From Candidatus Daviesbacteria bacterium GW2011_GWA2_42_7 (GTDB lineage Bacteria; Patescibacteriota; Microgenomatia; Daviesbacterales; UBA10151), in contig LCEJ01000028.1 in NCBI GenBank assembly GCA_000997105.1, positions 4,721 through 11,848 of the forward strand: 7,128 nucleotides of DNA, given 5' to 3'. Both the position numbers and the translations under genes were made by a program. The notes beneath the pieces are model-generated. The model saw nothing but the letters and a program-made list of their open reading frames with translations. It made no database searches and had not been told where the DNA came from. This document shows positions 1-4,782 of the stretch, piece by piece. How positions within the stretch are numbered: position 1 is the first letter of the stretch; each line of letters begins with the position of its first letter.

Positions 1-93
1 TGGCCGTATCGAGTGATCTATGGTTTTGAGGATACTAATAAAATTGTTTTGGTTGTAACGATTGGTCATAGGCAAGGGGTATATAAAAAGTAA
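1..93 (+). CDS. RelE/ParE-family toxin, C-terminal fragment
   Basis: The first reading frame is open from the window edge and ends at TAA (91-93), giving 30 residues. The visible residues include YRVIYGFED near the start and VTIGHRQGVYKK at the end. This matches the closing beta-strands of the RelE/ParE toxin fold: a 'YRVIY' strand, a hydrophobic strand, then the 'GHR..VY' end that supplies the conserved Arg and Tyr of many RelE-type mRNA interferases. In that family the toxin cleaves mRNA on the ribosome and is neutralised by an antitoxin usually encoded next to it. No antitoxin is seen downstream within the window, so it is probably upstream, outside it. The start and most of the protein are missing. 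The family call is from motif recognition only; RelE versus ParE or HigB cannot be decided from 30 residues. Confidence 0.72.
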   Translation, partial: WPYRVIYGFEDTNKIVLVVTIGHRQGVYKK

Positions 94-205
94 TAATATT
101 ACCCAAAAAATCATTATTGCCTCAGGCTTCACTGGCCGCGTTGAACATTAATTTTAAACAATACCCCAATTTTTTAAAAGCGGTTTTTGGCTGCTAGAGA
201 TATTA

Positions 206-730
206 TCATCTGGGGTCTTTATGGATAATCTCGATCTTAATGTCAGGATTATTTAATTTAATGTAATTTAAAGCTTTTAATACCATAGAATCCCAAATCC
301 AGGATAGCGAAGCTACATCAGTACTTTGATTATTTTTATATGTGGTTGTTAAGTCATGAACATTTACTGCGGGTATACCTTTTCCGTTTCCTGGTGCAAA
401 GTAGTAAAGATAGGAAATAGAAACTAAATCTTTTAGGTCAATATTTTTCTCCCATGTACTCCAGGTTAATTGTAAAGTCTTATCCGATATGTATATTTTT
501 ATAGCTGAAGAAGCGAGACGGAAATGAATTAAAATAGCTAACCATATTAAAAATGAAACTATCAAACAACTTAAAAAAATAACTTCAATAATTGGAAATT
601 CAGGAGAATATTTAAACATGCCGGTATAAATTACATAAATAATAACTAAGAGAAGGAGTATCCCCATGGCAGAGGCTACAAACCATCTATATATTGCTTG
701 TCCATAGTTAAAGATGGGCTTGAAAGTCAT
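206..730 (-). CDS. Hypothetical two-helix membrane protein
   Basis: This is a 174-residue protein read on the minus strand, ATG at 730 and TGA at 206-208. I do not recognise the family. Two hydrophobic segments are clear, roughly residues 16-36 and 46-70, separated by a short polar turn. They are followed by a soluble C-terminal part of about 100 residues with alternating hydrophobic residues and several Trp/Tyr (LTWSTWEKNIDL near 88-99). Two adjacent helices followed by a small beta-rich domain resemble bacterial membrane-anchored PH-like (YdbT/DUF304-type) proteins, but this is only a loose impression. No signal peptide is evident and no SD site precedes the ATG. The gene is more AT-rich than the translation genes beside it and is divergent from tuf. 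With the RelE fragment it may be an accessory insert next to a core locus. Confidence 0.62.
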   Translation of the reverse strand: MTFKPIFNYGQAIYRWFVASAMGILLLLVIIYVIYTGMFKYSPEFPIIEVIFLSCLIVSFLIWLAILIHFRLASSAIKIYISDKTLQLTWSTWEKNIDLKDLVSISYLYYFAPGNGKGIPAVNVHDLTTTYKNNQSTDVASLSWIWDSMVLKALNYIKLNNPDIKIEIIHKDPR

Positions 731-733
731 AGG

Positions 734-758
734 ATTGTATATAATTGTATATATTATA
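734..758 (-). promoter_or_regulatory. Promoter region of the membrane protein gene, with 10-bp tandem repeat
   Basis: On the minus strand TATAAT occupies 758-753, about 22 nt upstream of the ATG at 730. The plus strand shows a perfect tandem duplication of ATTGTATATA (734-743 and 744-753), so the space between the -10 box and the start codon consists mostly of the repeat. The repeat gives two more TACAAT hexamers (749-744, 739-734) as alternative -10 boxes. The predicted leader is very short and has no SD. No convincing -35 box was found. Confidence 0.45.
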
Positions 759-880
759 CATCACGCCCGGAGAAAATAGATTTTCGTAAGTTCTAAAAAA
801 CCCTTGCACTTTTCAAAATATTAGTAAGAATGAATTTCCACTCCAGGGTTGTATGTTCAAAGTTGTGGCTAGGTCTGGCT

Positions 881-896
881 TGGTTGTGTGGTTGTG
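881..896 (+). repeat. Tandem TGGTTGTG octamer upstream of tuf
   Basis: TGGTTGTG occurs twice back to back (881-888, 889-896) in a longer G/T-rich stretch (about 846-900). The second copy runs into the -35 hexamer of the tuf promoter (894-899). The position would suit an activator or operator site, but no regulator is identified and slippage is an equally good explanation. Confidence 0.5.
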
Positions 897-921
897 ACAG
901 TTTTGCCAACGGCCGTATAAT
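894..921 (+). promoter_or_regulatory. Sigma-70-type promoter of tuf
   Basis: GTGACA (894-899, five of six matches to TTGACA) is separated by 16 bp from a perfect TATAAT (916-921). Transcription should start near 928, giving a leader of about 100 nt before the tuf ATG at 1028. Weaker alternatives exist: TTGCAC (804-809) with TAAGAA (825-830), and TTGCAT (955-960) with TATATT (978-983, spacer 17), which would start near 990. Confidence 0.68.
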
Positions 922-992
922 ATGTTGTCATTAGTGGGTAGATTAATTTAGGTATTGCATTTTGGCATAAATTCAGGTATATTTATTTAGTT

Positions 993-1014
993 CCAGCTTG
1001 AAGAGCTGGTTTTT
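993..1014 (+). terminator. Terminator-like hairpin in the tuf leader (possible attenuator)
   Basis: CCAGCT (993-998) and AGCTGG (1004-1009) form a perfect 6-bp stem with a 5-nt loop, followed at once by five T (1010-1014). This is the layout of a short intrinsic terminator. The gene to its left is on the other strand, so the only known plus-strand transcript it could affect is the tuf leader. It ends 13 nt before the tuf ATG. The stem is short, so it may be only a partial terminator or a leader hairpin that keeps the start region open. Confidence 0.5.
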
Positions 1015-1027
1015 AGAGCTTAAATAT

Positions 1028-2215
1028 ATGGCTGACGCAAAGAAATACGAAAGAACAAAACCACACGTCAATATCGGAACCATGGGTCATGTTGACCATG
1101 GAAAGACTACTTTAACCGCAGCTATTACCAATGTTTTAGCCTCTAAAGGTTTGGCCGAGAAAAGGTCAGTTGACCAGATCGACAACGCCCCGGAAGAAAA
1201 AGCCCGCGGTATTACAATTAACATTTCCCATCAGGAATACGAAACTGCAAAAAGGCACTATGCCCACATTGACATGCCGGGCCATGCCGATTACATCAAA
1301 AACATGATTACCGGTGCCGCCCAGACTGACGGAGCTATTTTAGTAGTTTCTGCTCCTGATGGCCCGATGCCCCAAACCCGTGAGCATTTGCTTTTAGCCC
1401 GTCAGGTAGGGGTGCCGGCAATTGTGGTGTACTTGAACAAGATTGACCAGGTAGATGACCCTGAGCTTTTGGATTTGGTCGAGGAAGAGATTCGGGACTT
1501 ACTTAAGAAATACGAGTATGATCCCCAGTCCCCGATCATCCGCGGGTCAGCTAAAAAGGCTTTAGAGGGTGATCCTGAGGCTATCAAGTCTATTGAAGAG
1601 TTAATGGATAAAGTTGATGAGTGGATCCCGACTCCGGTTAGGGATACCGAAAAACCTTTCCTGATGGCTGTAGAGGATGTTTTCTCTATTAAAGGCCGTG
1701 GGACTGTTGTGACCGGAAGGATTGAAAGAGGTAAGGTTAAGATTAATGAAGAGGTCGAGATTGTCGGAATCAGGCCGACTAAAAAGACCGTTGTTACCGG
1801 AATTGAGATGTTCCACAAAATGCTTGATGAAGGCCAGGCCGGTGACAATGCAGGGCTTTTGCTTCGAGGCATTGAAAAAGACGATGTTGAAAGGGGCCAG
1901 GTTCTCTCAAAGCCGGGTTCTATTACCCCCCACTCCGAGTTTGAGGCAAATATTTATGTCCTAAGCAAAGAAGAGGGTGGAAGACACACACCGTTTTTCA
2001 AAGGATACAGGCCACAATTTTATGTCAGGACTACTGATGTGACAGGTGAGGTGAATTTGCCGGAAGGTATGGAGATGGCTATGCCGGGTGATACTGTAAA
2101 CAGCGTTAAAGGTAAACTTATTACGCCGGTTGCTATGGAAGAAGGTTTAAGGTTTGCTATCCGCGAGGGTGGGAAAACCGTTGGAGCCGGAGTAATTACC
2201 AAGATAATTAGTTAG
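1028..2215 (+). CDS. tuf: Translation elongation factor Tu
   Basis: EF-Tu is the cytoplasmic GTPase that delivers aminoacyl-tRNA to the ribosomal A site. The product has 395 residues, normal for the family. Visible motifs: P-loop GHVDHGKT (20-27), switch I ARGITIN (59-65), switch II DMPGH (82-86) with the catalytic His86, NKID (137-140) and GSA (173-175). Domains 2 and 3 follow, ending in FAIREGGKTVGAGVI. ATG 1028 is chosen because MADAKKYERTKPHVN aligns with known EF-Tu N-termini. A TTG at 998 in the same frame would add ten residues but lies inside the leader hairpin. There is no SD before 1028. The residue before PGH is Met where many EF-Tu have Cys. The gene appears monocistronic, with its own promoter (894-921) and terminator (2243-2270), and sits directly before rpsJ as in many str/S10 clusters. 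Confidence 0.98.
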   Translation: MADAKKYERTKPHVNIGTMGHVDHGKTTLTAAITNVLASKGLAEKRSVDQIDNAPEEKARGITINISHQEYETAKRHYAHIDMPGHADYIKNMITGAAQTDGAILVVSAPDGPMPQTREHLLLARQVGVPAIVVYLNKIDQVDDPELLDLVEEEIRDLLKKYEYDPQSPIIRGSAKKALEGDPEAIKSIEELMDKVDEWIPTPVRDTEKPFLMAVEDVFSIKGRGTVVTGRIERGKVKINEEVEIVGIRPTKKTVVTGIEMFHKMLDEGQAGDNAGLLLRGIEKDDVERGQVLSKPGSITPHSEFEANIYVLSKEEGGRHTPFFKGYRPQFYVRTTDVTGEVNLPEGMEMAMPGDTVNSVKGKLITPVAMEEGLRFAIREGGKTVGAGVITKIIS

Positions 2216-2243
2216 TAGTTGGTAGTTTGTAGTTGGTAGTTTG
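2216..2243 (+). repeat. 14-bp perfect tandem duplication after tuf
   Basis: TAGTTGGTAGTTTG is present twice with no gap (2216-2229, 2230-2243), starting directly after the tuf stop codon. The unit itself is built from TAGTTGG/TAGTTTG heptads, and the tuf stop region (AGTTAG) has the same flavour. It runs into the left arm of the tuf terminator. Short tandem intergenic repeats of this style seem common in CPR genomes, from general memory. Confidence 0.8.
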
Positions 2244-2270
2244 GAGCGAAGGCTCCTTTTTTTGTTTTTT
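2243..2270 (+). terminator. Intrinsic terminator of tuf
   Basis: GGAGC (2243-2247) pairs with GCTCC (2252-2256) across a GAAG tetraloop. Seven T follow (2257-2263), then G and six more T. It is placed 27 nt after the tuf stop. The stem is only 5 bp, but the U-tract is long. Confidence 0.75.
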
Positions 2271-2271
2271 G

Positions 2272-2280
2272 TGATAGAAT
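2272..2280 (+). promoter_or_regulatory. Extended -10 promoter candidate for rpsJ
   Basis: TGATAGAAT reads as an extended -10 element (TG, one base, TAGAAT) just after the tuf terminator. It predicts a start near 2287 and a leader of about 73 nt to the rpsJ ATG. No -35 box is recognisable at the right distance, where the terminator sequence lies. Read-through from tuf remains an alternative source of rpsJ mRNA. Confidence 0.4.
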
Positions 2281-2327
2281 ATTGGCACCTTGAGAGGAAG
2301 ATGAAAGTTTAAGTCTGGTTTTAATCA

Positions 2328-2362
2328 ATGAACCATGAACTTTGAACTAATAACTAACCATG
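2328..2362 (+). repeat. Degenerate heptamer array that includes the rpsJ start codon
   Basis: Consecutive 7-base units read ATGAACC, ATGAACT, TTGAACT and AATAACT (2328-2355), followed by AACC and the rpsJ ATG (2360). The sequence around the start codon, AACCATG, recurs at 2331-2337, the junction of the first two units. The real start codon therefore looks like part of the array. The array takes the place where an SD would be expected; there is no AGGAGG-like sequence. Confidence 0.7.
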
Positions 2363-2671
2363 GCTAAAGGGCGCATCAGGGTAAAACTTAAGAGTTATGA
2401 CCATAGGGTGTTAGACGGTACCTGCGAGCAGCTTTTAGAAACTGCTCTTCGAACCGGTGCAAAAATTGTTGGCCCTATTCCCCTTCCTACCAAAACAGAA
2501 AAATTTACCGTCATCAGAGGTAACTCCAGTAACTCTAAAAATTCCCAGGAAGCTTTTGAAATAAAAACCCATAAAAGATTAATAGAGATAGTTGAACCTA
2601 CAGATAAGACAATAGATAGCCTCATGCATCTTGAACTTCCGGCCGGAGTTGACATTGAAGTTAAGATGTAA
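2360..2671 (+). CDS. rpsJ: Small ribosomal subunit protein S10
   Basis: S10 is a head protein of the 30S subunit and, as NusE, a partner of NusB in antitermination complexes. The product has 103 residues, the normal length. RIRVKLKSYDHRVLD (5-19), GPIPLPTK (38-45), KFTVIRG (48-54), EIKTHKRLI (67-75), IVEPTDKTID (77-86) and PAGVDIEV (94-101) all match S10. The long loop at about 53-66 is unlike the usual S10 loop: the common SPHVNK...R.QFE pattern is replaced by an Asn/Ser-rich stretch (GNSSNSKNSQEAFE) with one extra residue. The ATG has no SD and lies at the end of a heptamer repeat. rpsJ is normally followed by rplC, but here a promoter inside its 3' end and an Hsp70-like gene intervene. Confidence 0.97.
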   Translation: MAKGRIRVKLKSYDHRVLDGTCEQLLETALRTGAKIVGPIPLPTKTEKFTVIRGNSSNSKNSQEAFEIKTHKRLIEIVEPTDKTIDSLMHLELPAGVDIEVKM

Positions 2672-2678
2672 GTATAAT
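2649..2678 (+). promoter_or_regulatory. Consensus sigma-70 promoter inside the 3' end of rpsJ
   Basis: TTGACA (2649-2654) and TATAAT (2673-2678) both match the consensus exactly, with an 18-bp spacer. The -35 box lies within codons of rpsJ, and TATAAT starts two bases after its stop codon. Transcription is predicted to start near 2685. It should produce either a ~95-nt RNA ending at the terminator at 2758-2779 or, by read-through, the Hsp70-like mRNA. Confidence 0.8.
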
Positions 2679-2688
2679 ACTTTCTACC

Positions 2689-2757
2689 GTGTTTAAGGTA
2701 AGACCAAAACTTAAATATAAATTTACACTCGCTTTAAAAGGCGAGGAGACCAACTAG
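2689..2757 (+). CDS. Possible 22-aa small protein or leader peptide
   Basis: A GTG-initiated frame (2689-2691) runs 22 codons to TAG (2755-2757). The product starts MFKVRPKLKYKFTLALKG and ends EETN. It is strongly basic at the front, with alternating charged and hydrophobic residues. It begins about 4 nt after the predicted start of the consensus promoter at 2649-2678, so it would be read from an almost leaderless mRNA. Its stop codon directly abuts the terminator hairpin at 2758. It could be a leader peptide controlling read-through into the Hsp70-like gene, an independent small protein, or a chance ORF. Codon content looks plausible but 22 codons prove nothing. A small hairpin (CTCGC 2728-2732 with GCGAG 2741-2745) lies inside it. 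Confidence 0.3.
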   Translation: MFKVRPKLKYKFTLALKGEETN

Positions 2758-2779
2758 AACCCGCGAAAGCGGGTTTTTT
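2758..2779 (+). terminator. Intrinsic terminator upstream of the Hsp70-like gene
   Basis: AACCCGC (2758-2764) pairs perfectly with GCGGGTT (2769-2775) around a GAAA tetraloop of the stable GNRA type. The T run is 2774-2779. It follows rpsJ by 86 nt, and a consensus promoter lies between the two. It thus ends read-through from rpsJ and also sits in the leader of the Hsp70-like gene. Confidence 0.85.
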
Positions 2780-2801
2780 GATGGGAAAAAATATATGATG
2801 G

Positions 2802-2809
2802 AAGGAGGT
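2802..2809 (+). promoter_or_regulatory. Strong Shine-Dalgarno that sets the Hsp70-like start
   Basis: AAGGAGGT (2802-2809) lies 7 nt before ATG 2817. A GTG at 2808 in the same frame overlaps the SD itself and cannot be the start. This is the best SD in the window, in contrast with tuf, rpsJ and rplC, which have none. Confidence 0.85.
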
Positions 2810-2816
2810 GGATAAT

Positions 2817-4250
2817 ATGAAATACGGTTTAGATTTTGGAACAACAAATAGCTCTATCTCTGTGGCTAAAAACGGCCAGGTTAAAGTTGTAAATATTGAT
2901 GTGGCAGCTTTAGACCCACGGGTTTTGCGCTCCATGCTCTACTTTTTAAGGCGGGAAATCGTTTATGATCCGAAGATACCTCCGGAGAGGTTGAGGATGC
3001 AGGTATTTAAAACAGGAGAGATTAGCTATAAAGGTGAGTCATTTTATTTAATTGGCCAGGAAGCGGTCAGCAAATATATTCTGGACAATAAAAACAGAGC
3101 GGCGGGAATTAAGAGGACAATCTTTACTGGTAGGTTCATTGATGTGGGGACTGCTAGTGTTGATCAGCCGAGGCCCGATCCGGTGGCAGAATATTATGAG
3201 GAGATTGATTACGGAACAGGGAGGCTACTGCAAGCACTAAAATCAAGTTTGAAAACCAATTATAAGGGCACGACCGTTTTTGGCAAGTTTTATTCGGTAG
3301 AGGAGTTAATAAGTATGTTCCTTAAGGAAATTAAAGAAAGGGCAGAATATTCTTTGGGGGAGAAAATTGAGGAAATTACAGCCGGGCGGCCGGTGAAGTT
3401 TTCTGAGATTGAAAGCATTGATAAAAGGGCTGAAAGCCGGTTAGAAGAGGCATATATAATGGCAGGATTTAAGAAGGTGGTATTTGAATTTGAACCTGTT
3501 GCGGCAGCTAGGCAATTTGTTGCCCAAAATACTAAAAAAGGGGAATTGGTGTTTGTTTTTGACTTCGGGGGAGGAACTTTGGACACAGCCGTAGTACGGT
3601 CTAGCCTCGCAACATCGGGTGTTGCGTGCTCAGACGTTTTGGCAACTGATGGAGTATATATTGGGGGAGATTTATTAAATGCAGATATCATGCAGGCCAA
3701 ACTTTGGGATTACTTTGGCGCTTCTTCTACTTGGGGTGAGCAACATCTGCCGATGCCGCTGCATCTTTATGAAGCTTTAAATTCTTGGTACAGCATACCT
3801 TCACTGAATAACCCGGAGACAATGCAGCTTTTAGAGCGGGTGAGCTATAAAAATTCCGATATCTCTGCCGTGGGGAGATTAATGCATCTTATTAAAAGCA
3901 ATGTAGGTTTTGAAATTTATGAAGCGATTGAGAAAGCTAAAAAAAGGTTGTCTGAAGATAACGAAGCGCAAATTTTTTACAATGATGGGTCGATTGAGCT
4001 AGATATGATGATTACCAGGGAAGAGTTTGAAGAAATTATTGCTCAAAGGGTAGAAGAGATAAAACAAGTGGTTTTAAGGACTTTAGAAAAAGCAGGAATT
4101 GAATCTAAACAAGTGGACAAGGTTGTAAGGACAGGGGGTTCCTCCCTAATTCCCGTTTTTCAGGAAATGCTGGAGAATATCTTTGGCAAAGGAAAGATAA
4201 CCCTCTTTGAAACTTTCACCAGCATTGCCTCAGGATTAGCTTTGGAGTGA
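2817..4250 (+). CDS. Hsp70-family ATPase, YegD-like, no substrate-binding domain
   Basis: The 477-residue product carries the actin/Hsp70 ATPase fold: phosphate-1 motif GLDFGTTNSS (4-13), GRPVKF (190-195), EPVAAA (226-231), phosphate-2 motif DFGGGTLD (249-256), an IGGD motif (about 284-287) and the adenosine motif TGGSS (439-443). It ends soon after the nucleotide-binding domain, so the peptide-binding domain of DnaK is missing. Motif order and the GRP/EPVAA context resemble E. coli YegD (about 450 residues). YegD-type proteins are chaperone-like and their clients are largely unknown. ATG 2817 is chosen from its SD at 2802-2809. The gene sits between rpsJ and rplC, where the S10 operon is normally continuous, so a link to ribosome assembly or nascent proteins is possible but only inferred. 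Upstream are a consensus promoter and a terminator. No terminator is seen after its stop. Confidence 0.88.
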   Translation: MKYGLDFGTTNSSISVAKNGQVKVVNIDVAALDPRVLRSMLYFLRREIVYDPKIPPERLRMQVFKTGEISYKGESFYLIGQEAVSKYILDNKNRAAGIKRTIFTGRFIDVGTASVDQPRPDPVAEYYEEIDYGTGRLLQALKSSLKTNYKGTTVFGKFYSVEELISMFLKEIKERAEYSLGEKIEEITAGRPVKFSEIESIDKRAESRLEEAYIMAGFKKVVFEFEPVAAARQFVAQNTKKGELVFVFDFGGGTLDTAVVRSSLATSGVACSDVLATDGVYIGGDLLNADIMQAKLWDYFGASSTWGEQHLPMPLHLYEALNSWYSIPSLNNPETMQLLERVSYKNSDISAVGRLMHLIKSNVGFEIYEAIEKAKKRLSEDNEAQIFYNDGSIELDMMITREEFEEIIAQRVEEIKQVVLRTLEKAGIESKQVDKVVRTGGSSLIPVFQEMLENIFGKGKITLFETFTSIASGLALE

Positions 4251-4264
4251 TGCAATAGCGTAAA

Positions 4265-4294
4265 GTGTCACTTATAATGACGTTGTGCTATAAT
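4265..4294 (+). promoter_or_regulatory. Promoter predicting a leaderless mRNA
   Basis: TGCTATAAT (4286-4294) is an extended -10 with a perfect TATAAT (4289-4294). GTGTCA (4265-4270) is a four-of-six -35 with an 18-bp spacer. The expected start point, seven bases past the -10, is 4301, exactly the A of ATG. A second TATAAT (4273-4278) lies in the spacer within an imperfect dyad (GTCA 4267-4270, TGAC 4278-4281) that could be an operator. Confidence 0.7.
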
Positions 4295-4300
4295 TCTCCG

Positions 4301-4609
4301 ATGAGTGGGATAGAGTCGACTTCCGAAGACAACCCGGTTTTTGCAGATGAGAGGGCAAAGTTAGCTTGGGCTATAGCCAAAGCAGTAGATTCCCTTACTG
4401 CTACTCTACCTCCCGAAGGACAAAAACTGGAGGCTCGTTTAATTACATTTGATGCCAATGATGCCAGGGAAGCAAGTAGGGGCCGTTATGCAATTTTCCT
4501 TGCAGGGACAGTTATAGGAACCGACCAAAAAGGAGTTTTTTTAGTTCCCGGGCGGTCACTGAAGATATTAGAGATGTTAAATATCCCCTATCAAGAAATG
4601 CCGGATTGA
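4301..4609 (+). CDS. Orphan 102-aa protein, leaderless gene
   Basis: I do not recognise this protein. It has 102 residues and appears soluble. There is an acidic, Ser-rich N-terminus (1-16), a probable helix (17-34, ADERAKLAWAIAKAVDSL), then a part rich in beta-type residues: ARLITFD (45-51), GRYAIFLAGTVIGT (61-74) and GVFLVPGRSLKILEML (78-93). It has no transmembrane segment or signal peptide. ATG 4301 is preferred over the in-frame GTG at 4265 because the promoter -10 box occupies 4289-4294, which would place the upstream start before the transcript begins. No SD is present, as expected for a leaderless message. It lies 50 bp after the Hsp70-like gene and before the structured rplC leader, with no terminator until 4780-4819. 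A partnership with the Hsp70-like protein is possible but unsupported beyond adjacency. Confidence 0.75.
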   Translation: MSGIESTSEDNPVFADERAKLAWAIAKAVDSLTATLPPEGQKLEARLITFDANDAREASRGRYAIFLAGTVIGTDQKGVFLVPGRSLKILEMLNIPYQEMPD

Positions 4610-4635
4610 ACTAAATGTAGGCCTCCAGGCTCATT

Positions 4636-4679
4636 ATTGCATTTTAGGCACGCTCCGTGTTAAAATTGCCTTTAGGCCA
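4636..4679 (+). repeat. Imperfect direct repeat ATTGC(A/C)TTT(T)AGGC upstream of rplC
   Basis: ATTGCATTTTAGGCA (4636-4650) and ATTGCCTTTAGGCCA (4665-4679) are near copies about 29 bp apart. A third copy lacking one A, ATTGCATTTTGGCA, lies in the tuf leader at 954-967. The first copy starts a stem: ATTTTA (4641-4646) pairs with TAAAAT (4661-4666), and CACG (4649-4652) with CGTG (4656-4659). The same bases can be read as a promoter, TTGCAT (4637-4642), 18 bp, TAAAAT (4661-4666), with transcription from about 4673. Confidence 0.55.
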
Positions 4680-4716
4680 TGCAAATGGTATTGAAGGTAT
4701 AAAAAGAGAATACAAT

Positions 4717-4782
4717 TTCAGTAGATTGTGCGTCGGTCACCATACGGAGACCGATACGGCAATTGAAAGCACAATTACTGAG
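4717..4782 (+). ncRNA. Structured leader element before rplC
   Basis: CAGTA (4719-4723) pairs with TACTG (4776-4780), and ATTGTGC (4725-4731) pairs with GCACAAT (4769-4775). This makes a 12-bp stem with a single bulged G (4724), extendable by T4718-A4781 and T4717-G4782. Inside, TCGGTC (4733-4738) pairs with GACCGA (4749-4754); CC (4740-4741) pairs with GG (4746-4747), capped by the loop ATAC. A 13-nt unpaired stretch (4756-4768) closes the element. Its 3' arm overlaps the first three bases of the terminator at 4780. I match it to no known riboswitch or r-protein leader family. A protein-binding leader for L3 or L4, a small-molecule sensor, or a separate small RNA ending at the terminator are all possible. 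The pairing was found by eye, not by energy calculation. Confidence 0.5.

Noticed and set aside
94..205. Terminator or antitoxin gene between the RelE fragment and the membrane protein
   Set aside because: No stem with a T run on either strand and no plausible small ORF was found in this short gap.
955..990. 11-codon TTG frame in the tuf leader ending just before the hairpin
   Set aside because: Similar in position to the 22-codon frame before the Hsp70-like gene, but the TTG start, absence of an SD and very short length make it unsupported.
998..1027. TTG start extending EF-Tu by ten residues
   Set aside because: It lies in the right half of the leader hairpin, has no SD, and the added residues are not part of any EF-Tu I know; ATG 1028 fits the family.
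1402..1872. Long minus-strand frames inside tuf, rpsJ, hsp70-like, rplC and rplD
   Set aside because: They are antisense shadows of clear genes, with Ser/Pro-rich low-information products and no start signals.
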